Below, one piece after another: positions 56,323-64,000 of a DNA stretch of 64,000 nucleotides. The position numbers and the translations under genes were made by a program. This DNA is from Allium sativum. Lineage: Eukaryota > Streptophyta > Magnoliopsida > Asparagales > Amaryllidaceae. The notes under the pieces are model-generated. The model had not been told where the DNA came from. It saw nothing but the letters and a program-made list of their open reading frames with translations, and searched no databases. Each line of letters begins with the position of its first letter. The first letter of the stretch is position 1. Where the stretch lies: assembly GCA_030737875.1 (NCBI GenBank), contig CM060909.1, forward strand, positions 394,735,565 to 394,799,564, read 5' to 3'.

Positions 56323-59300
56323 TGTAATGTCCCGCAAATCCGTAATATCTGAGTTAACTATATACATCACACGTCCAACCCCAATATCACGAAAATACGA
56401 ATTATTATTTTTTTGAAGAAAAAGGTAGAAGAAGAACAGAAATAACAACACAGAATCTCACATCGCAACGGAACAAAATATACTATATTATAACTTTTGA
56501 AATACAAAATTTTAACTGTATAACATACAATTGTCAGAGTACACTACTTACAACACAACGGAAATAAAATACTATATATCCAGCCTCCTGCTCCAAGATC
56601 CTTCAGATAAATCTGTAAAATCCTGAACTATTTGACTGCCATACAAAATTGGGCACCCAAGAGTTTAGGTAAAAAAAAAAAAAATAAACTCTGGGTCAGT
56701 CATGGGACTGGTATGAGTATACAATTTAAAACAGTTCGAGAAAATAAACGATATCTCATATGACCACGCCGTATAACACGGAACAGGTTTTTCCCACATG
56801 AGAATCCAAACCACACTATTCAACTTCCAAAATCTTTTTCAAAGAAAATGATAAATCTTTATATTAAAACTCTTTTGATATTATAATAGTGTCTAAATCA
56901 AATAAATAACAATCTAGTGGAACGTTTGCATCTCACGTTCCATATATATATAATATACAATCAAAACCGCGAGCACTTATTTGGTAATGGATTTCCAACT
57001 ATGACAAGGCATGGAACCACCTTCCGATAATGTATCTCTAGAGGAGAATACAATGGGTTCAACAAGAACATCTTGTAACCCAGCCACACATGACCGACCA
57101 CTCATTTCGCATGAGTGTATCAAATGTATATCACCAACGGTTGGGATCAACTACCGTTTTCCCGAATGGGACAACATCGAATAGAATAAGGAATTAAATG
57201 AATTTATCTAGATAGGTGATAATACACCCTAATGGAAGCTACCCACATAGCTATGTTGCCTGTCCGATTTTTGTCATTTCCCGGTTGTTGAGGCCTGAGG
57301 CAATGATTACTTATCATTCATTGATAACACAATCACTTTGAATGTTAAATTGTCAGATCCGTCAATCATTAATTGATTTGCATAAATACTTTCTGGATAT
57401 TATGCTAAGAGAATAAATTCTCCGCCACTATATATATTTATACAGACCAACATATGCGATCGTTGGAAATACTTTGTCAAACATTCGTCCATTTACTTTC
57501 GTTCCGGGATTAACGAAACCGAAGACACCATTTCTATTAATAGAAAAGTCCTTGCACTTTAATCCATCTTCGATTATCTTCATATAATCTGATTCACAAT
57601 GCTACAGCCAGTATGGAGTGGTTCACGGATAATAATCCAACCGGTCTCTCCATATTGACAACGATTATTGGCAAAACTTTGATAGTCGGTTATTTAACTA
57701 TCGAAGAAAAACAAACATTCAACCAACGCATCAAAAAAATCACTGAGCCCTTTACTTAATATTTCATTAATTAAAACACTTCTCTATCTCCTTATCCATA
57801 TTCGTTAACACGATATTTTTGATAATCATCTTGACCTCTTACGCTATTTGGAAAAACATTTCCATGTATAGCCTTCTTTTATTTTCTATACTTAGAAAAT
57901 ATATTCTATTTATAATTGGAAAACATTCCAATTACTTATCTCTTTCATGACCATTTATTTATTTCAATACTTAGGAAATATTTATTATTATATTTCCAAA
58001 ATTTCATTTACTTGAGTTAAGACGAATGTTGTATAAAACATCTTTACGACAACCCAAAATACTGCATTCAACTAAACTCTTTAAACATCTCTCTTTGAGA
58101 CTGAATCTTGATGTTTATCAGTTAGTAATGAAATCAATCAAGTTGGGGTATAATTACCTCTTAAACCTTGACTGAATAATATCTTTAACTTCAAAATAGA
58201 CAAGACCGCTTATCTCAAATCATCAACACCTTAAAAACCACTTATTCATTTTTAAAACGTAATATATATATATATATTTCTCTTTCTATTACCAGATCTT
58301 TGATTTCCTTTTTGTTTATAATATTCTATTTTTAAATTCCTTTCCTTACCAGATTCTAAATATATATTGATATATAGATTTCTAATTATCAAATTATCTT
58401 TAAAATAATCTAACTCCTTAAATTTCCGAAAAAATTCGTCATAACCTCCTTTGTACCGGTCGATAGTTCAAACCTCAACTCGCCTCTCTAGGCCCTTTCC
58501 ATTCAAAATTAAAATAAAAAATCCAAGTGGCTTGCCGATTCGGCGCATAAAATCTCATATGGAATTTAAACGTGTACCGTTTTATTCGGCACATAAATTA
58601 TAATCTTCATATACTTCATTCCAAACCTGCTTAACCTATATACATCCATTCCCAATTTATTCTAACTCAATCCAATTATTTTAATTCAATTCGCTAATTT
58701 AATCTTTAAATTAGCTCTTTGCCTATTTCACTTTTTAATTAAACATATCACATTCATACATGATTTTAATTTGCTTATGAACAGATTTAATTCCATTTTC
58801 ACTCCAGTTTCATATTCGATTTCGAATATGAATTTACTAACCTTATTCACTTATCAAAGCCAATTTCGATTCCAAATCCCTCTAACCAATTATTTTATAA
58901 AATTCGATATAAATCTAATTTCATTTATAAATCCGTTGGATTTTTCTCAATTCAAACTCATTTTTTGGATTCTGAAATATAATCAATCATCCCCTTTCAA
59001 AACACTTTCCAATTCATTTTTAAATTCATATTTGAATTTAAACTGCTACAGAATCTCATGATAATTTATTTTCACCAGACTTATAAATATCAATTATAAA
59101 TTCAACATCTTTGTTTTATATATTAAAACAAATTTCCATTTCAAATCCATTTGAAACCCAATTCATTTTATACTCTGAATTCCGAAATAAAAGCCGTCAT
59201 TCTCTTTTCTAAATGATTTCAAATTTTATTTTTAAATTCACACTTGAATTTATAGTTACCAATTATCTCCTAATAACTAGTTCACCATATTCATAACATT

Positions 59301-62300
59301 GTTTATAAATTTACTTGTTTTACATTTAAACAAGTCCATTTCGAAATCTATTTAAAACCAAAATCTTGTTTTGGAATATTTTATCTCTTATAACGTATCT
59401 ATATGTAGAATCTATTTGCATATTTAATTTTAGTTTATATCTAATACGGTTTAAATATTCTTTTCTGGAAATACTATATTTAAACAAATTCGATCTAATC
59501 GATTCAATTCATAAATCCATACGGATTTATTTTTAATTAAATGTATATTATGAACATCAGAATAAATTTCATCGTTTACTTCTTTAAAACGATTCCCCAT
59601 TTCAATTTTAAAATTCACATTTGAATTTAAATATTCAAATTAGCAAATGATAATTTTTCCTCTTTATTTATAAATTCATATCAATTCCCTTATTATCCAA
59701 TGAAAATCATTCCATTTTATTTATAAATACCGTTTATAAATTTACCTCAATTTCGTGTATTATTTAGTTTATAAAACTCGTTTATAAATCCAATACTTAT
59801 TTTACTTATTCAAACAAGTTAATTTTTCTAGTCCATTCGAATTTCAAATTCAATTTTTAGAAAAATAGAATTTCCCGTTTAAATCTCAAAATCTCTTTTC
59901 ACGAGATTTTTATAAATCAACATTTTGGCCTAGTGGTATTTAAACATTCAAAAACACCAAATTATCAATCAACACATCAATAATGATAATATACATGTGA
60001 AAACAAATAATAATAAATTTTGAGGAATCCAGTTGGATTCCTCCAACCTTTTTCCTGCATCCACAGATGTTAGCCAACATAAATAACACCCATCTTGCTT
60101 CGAGGCAGGATATCACGGTATAGAATGTCATCCACAATCATAGCGTGGGGCGTATAGGGTCATCCGCTAATGATATTGCGGGCATCCGCTAATGATACTA
60201 TGGGAATCCAACCACCAATATATATATATATATATAATAACCATAACAACCAGGCATAAATAACTAATATAGTTAAAACAACCACCAAAAGATTTAAATG
60301 CAAGACTAAAAATAATTCTAAATAAAAACGGAGTGAGATTTACTCACATTGATTTTATTTGAGATCCATTCTGGTTTCAATTCTTAAATGCTGAATTACA
60401 TATCCCGGAGCTACGTTCCCGACTGATTCCATTTTATAATATCTCGTATATATTTTAATGCGACATTAATTAGCTAACAAGACTTCATGTATATGGATAT
60501 ACGTATAAACAAAGTAAATGAATTTTAGCATGAAATTATTAAAATCAATTACCTTAATCCTTTTATGTAATACTTTTTCCACAAATTGTTCATGTGAGAA
60601 AACAGCATTCCTTTCCACTGCTCTTGTTCACGTCACTACTGCCACCAACCATTTGATCGTCCCATCTCCACCAACCTAAGCTCGGTCACTTCCAAACAGT
60701 GCCTTCCTTATAAGCACACAATGCCATTACTACTTTGTCAGTCCTTGCTTCCATTTGTCCCTAAAAATTGATCGCCTATTCCCTTCTTGAAACCATCAGG
60801 AAACAAACTGAACTCCAATTCTCCTTCTTTATTCTTAATACACCAAAGAAATCTACTCCTTCCATCGCCATGTTTAAGAGTTCGCACCTCACTGTTACTC
60901 CTCCACTTCATTGAATTGCCGATCCTCCCAACTCACGTGTTCCACTACCAGACCTCACACCCATTACATCATCAAACTTCCTCTGACAGTATAACCACCA
61001 AGTACAATCCATATCTAGTCATGCCAGCATTTCCTAAATCACTAAAAATAATAGATCGAACTTCATCACTAAATCCTATTTCGGTTGTCATTTATTTTCA
61101 AGAAACAGATCCGAGCTCACTCCAGTTTAATCAACAAATATTTCGCACTCCTACAGTGCCAACCCTTCAACCTGTACCAGTGCATGCTCATCAGTTCAAC
61201 ACTACTCTTCACCTCTAACCGATACGTTAACCACAACTTTGACAGCCTCTAACGCAAATGAAAATGAACACCGTACCTACCTACTGACCATCGCTCAACC
61301 TCAAAAACCCTACCGCGATCTTCAATCTTAAATCATGAGCTTGGCAAACTTCCTCGCATCAGGAAAAGGATACTGATCGAAAACCCTTGATTTGAGAGTG
61401 CCTCGGACCTGCTTTCGAACTCGCGATTTACTTCTCTTTTTTTTCGAGGGTTTTTATTTTAAAACAATAAAGAGGAGCGCTATTGAAGCTTTTGATTTTA
61501 GAAGGAAGCCATTTTATTTTCTCCAAAGTGTTCAATTTCGATTTGCGTTCTGAAGAGAGGAAACAAAGCAGAGGGATTTATGTTTTTTAAAAGCAACGAC
61601 TCCTCAGATTTGTACTGAGGAGTGGCATTTCATTTCTCTTGAAGTTCGATTTTATTTTTTTACAAAGGAAGGAATTCTTCGAGAAATCGAAGAAGAGAAA
61701 AGGAGGAATCAGTTGCATTTATATAGATGAACAACACTTCGACACTAAGGAAATTTAGCCTGCGTGGTACAATATAGGTGTATAGCTTAAGTACACATTT
61801 AATTAATTCGATTTGACTTGATTTAAACGCGATTTGATTTCTATTTAATTTGATTCGACGTAAAGCAATATTTATTCTTTTTAGATGGATATCGATTTGA
61901 TTTCGAAACTATCCACAATCAAATATCTCAGGGTCCATTAATTTAAATCACGAACCACTAATTTAGTGTATAGACCGACATTTAAATGTAATAACGATAT
62001 TCTGAGCTCAACAGAATATATTCTGGAATTAAATTTAAACTTATATATAAAATAACCATAACAAATTAATTTATTATAATTTAAATTCAAACAAATAAAT
62101 TCTTCGATAATAAATTATTATTATTATCGTTTTTAATTCAAATAAAATTCATATAAATCATTTGAAACGTTTTGACTCTGTTTTAAATTTGAATTGAATT
62201 ATATCAGATTCTCATATTTCGGAAATTATAAATATTTGAAATAAATCGTATTTCGATTATTAAATCGATAAGAAAATATAAAAATCAATTTATATTATCA

Positions 62301-62365
62301 ACAAAATATTTAAAATAATATTAAATATTCAAAATAAATTAACCAGAAAAATCTGGGTTGTTACA
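56323..62365 (-). mobile_element. 3' LTR of a second non-autonomous LTR element, apparently 6 kb long
   Basis: It begins TGTAATGTCCCGC at 56323, after TTTGT, and ends GGGTTGTTACA at 62365. The first 520 bp match the LTR start at 63480 closely. On the minus strand the segment just before it (62366-62400) is a purine-rich AAGTGGGGAAGAA tract, so this is the 3' LTR. The interior contains AT-rich tandem units of about 210 bp with TTTTTAAATTCAYAYTTGAA (58930-59640), a (TA)n run (60221-60236) and a TATA-like TATATAAA (61718-61725, minus). The plus-strand frame at 60787-61218 starts with TTG and lies in the LTR, so it is not called. Confidence 0.7.
61718..61725 (-). promoter_or_regulatory. TATA-like box of the LTR promoter
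   Basis: TATATAAA on the minus strand, followed downstream by a pyrimidine- and purine-biased leader (61,480-61,700). The position within the LTR is suitable for starting element transcription. Confidence 0.4.
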
Positions 62366-63479
62366 TTCTTCCCCACTTAAAATAATTTCGTCCCCGAAAT
62401 AACTAAGATAGGAAAAATGCTACAAAACCATTATTTTTTCAAGACTCATTTATGTTGAAAATTAACATTTCATATTTCAACAATTTTAGTTCCAACCCAA
62501 CATTTTGTTTTCATTCATTTAATTCGAATGATCTACAATCAATATATTTGCATCCAATCTGTATTCCATTAATTTATTCAAATTGACGTTAGTCAATTTA
62601 TTCACTTCAATGTATTTAACTGGCTTAAGTTAAATTTAAATTCCAAAATTCAAATCCTCGGGTTTTCATTTCAAATCCTTTAGAAAGCCCATAAATATAT
62701 ACATTTATAACCACCTCAAATTCAAAACATTTAAAAATTTTCTACCCAACTTGTTTTCATTCAAACAAGTTTCCAACAAAAACTTTACTAAGGTAGCAAT
62801 TCATTAATTAAAAACTCGAAAATGAACACCGATGCTGCTGCAGTCATCATCAGAATTATTTCCCAGCCACTGAAGTGAGTTCAGTGCTTTATCACTTTTA
62901 AAATCCATCTAAAATGGTTTTTAAATCAAAAATCGTTTCAAAACAAAGTTATATTATTTCAATATACTTTGAAAAATATTTTCCAACTTCCCAGGATTTT
63001 AAATTCCAAATTCTGGTTTGAATTCAATTTTAATTCATCTCTTTTGTATATTCCATTCGTACACAAATTATATTTGGTTATATTTAACCATTCCAATTTT
63101 ATAACCTCATTTGATTATAATTATAACAGCCAACACATCCATATATTATAATAATTTCAGAAAATTATTCTATTTATATAAAAATAGAATTTTGGGTAAA
63201 ATATTTCATTTACCAACTTTTAAAACAATACTGTGTCAAATTTCTCTGCTCAAGTGTTTAGAAATTCTTATCAACTTCGTGGCGTCCCATGATTCGATCA
63301 GAATTCATAAACCACTCAACAGACTAGCCAACACAATATAAAACAACTTTTATATCAAATAACAAATATGTTCTCTTGTATATACACTCAACTCATTCTA
63401 GGATACTATTGACCCTATCTCTAATGAGCATATGCCACCCAAGCCTAGGTATTCGCTCAACCTAAGCTCTGATACCAAC
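62366..63479 (-). mobile_element. Internal region (1.1 kb) of the second non-autonomous LTR element
   Basis: Only 1,114 bp separate the two LTR copies. No retroviral domain is seen on either strand; the sequence is AT-rich. The plus-strand frames at 62969-63341 are low complexity. Confidence 0.7.
63466..63477 (-). other. Primer binding site (tRNA-iMet) of the second non-autonomous LTR element
   Basis: On the minus strand TGGTATCAGAGC follows the LTR end by 2 nt, a perfect tRNA-iMet primer site. Confidence 0.9.
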
Positions 63480-64000
63480 TGTAATGTCCCGCAAATCTGT
63501 AATATCTAAGTTGACTATATGCATCACACGTCCAACTCAAATATCATGAAAATATGAATCATTTTTTTGAAGAAAAAGGTATAAGAAGAACAGAAATAAC
63601 AACACAGAATCTCACAACGCAGCGGAACAAAATATACTATATCATAACTTTTGAAATACAAAATTTTAACTGTAAAACATACAATTGTCAGCGTACACTA
63701 CTTACAACACAGCGGAAATAAAATACTATATATCTAACACTGAAGCCTCCTGCTCCAAGCTCCTTCAGATAAATCTGTAAAATCCTGAACTCCCTGACTG
63801 CCCGTACAAAATTCGGCACCCAAGAGTTTAGGTAAAATAAAACAAAAAAAACTCTGGGTCAGTCATGGGACTGGTATGAGTAAACAAATTAAAACAGTTT
63901 GAGAAAATAAATGATATCTCATAAGACCACGTCGTATAACACGGAACGAGTTTTTCCCTTATGAGAATCCAAGCCACACTATTCAAATTTCAAAATCTTT
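63480..64000 (-). mobile_element. 5' LTR of the second non-autonomous LTR element, cut by the window end
   Basis: TGTAATGTCCCGC starts at 63480. The 520 bp present match 56323-56850 with scattered substitutions and small indels. Confidence 0.85.

Noticed and set aside
60787..61218. 143-codon plus-strand frame
   Set aside because: It starts at TTG, lies inside an LTR, is Ser/Pro/His low complexity and has no domain.

Overview
This is a plant nuclear window, most likely from a eudicot. It is dominated by layered transposable elements around one clearly cellular gene. The plant assignment rests on GT-AG introns, plant-type Ty3/gypsy LTR elements primed by initiator tRNA-Met, a CACTA transposase, PIF/Harbinger transposases, the plant-only mobile domain (PMD), and a WW-domain gene of the CURLY FLAG LEAF 1 type. 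No rRNA, tRNA or CRISPR array was recognised.

Layout, left to right. 1-5.6 kb: two diverged gypsy LTRs of one family in opposite orientation, with a 3' polypurine tract between them. 6.8 kb: one perfectly spliceable exon of a Rab-GAP (TBC) gene. 8.2-13.2 kb: a decayed Ty3/gypsy element (5' LTR, primer site, gag, protease, RT, RNase H, truncated integrase). 14.1-30 kb: an old CACTA element whose TNP2 transposase pseudogene (minus strand) is split by a 9-kb non-autonomous LTR element (19,680-28,688; LTRs of about 3.2 kb, internal region 2.6 kb, no gag-pol). 31.5-33.4 kb: an intact two-exon CFL1-like gene with an HD-ZIP IV type L1-box inverted repeat upstream.

36,081-45,598 is the most notable object: an apparently complete 9.5-kb PIF/Harbinger element with a TTA duplication at each end. 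It carries an intact DDE transposase, a Myb/trihelix-like ORF1 (frameshifted), a second shorter ORF1-like gene, a GRF-type zinc-finger protein and an intact three-exon 705-residue PMD protein. Just inside both ends lie arrays of about 30-bp near-perfect palindromes built from TAACGG half-sites. ORF1 and the PMD gene both read inward from these arrays.

48.5-54.9 kb holds a decayed PMD pseudogene followed on the same strand by a decayed Harbinger transposase. This is the same order and relative orientation as in the intact element, and it suggests that PMD is a recurrent passenger or partner of this Harbinger lineage. Two hAT-type MITEs with 8-bp duplications sit in and next to this locus. 56,323 to the window end is another non-autonomous LTR element with an apparent 6-kb LTR and only 1.1 kb of internal sequence.

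Proposed working of the Harbinger unit (inference): transposase plus a Myb-like ORF1 protein recognise the ends, possibly through the TAACGG palindromes. The GRF protein may handle single-stranded or junction DNA. The PMD protein, whose cellular relatives MAIN and MAIL1 act in silencing and genome stability, may influence host silencing of the element.
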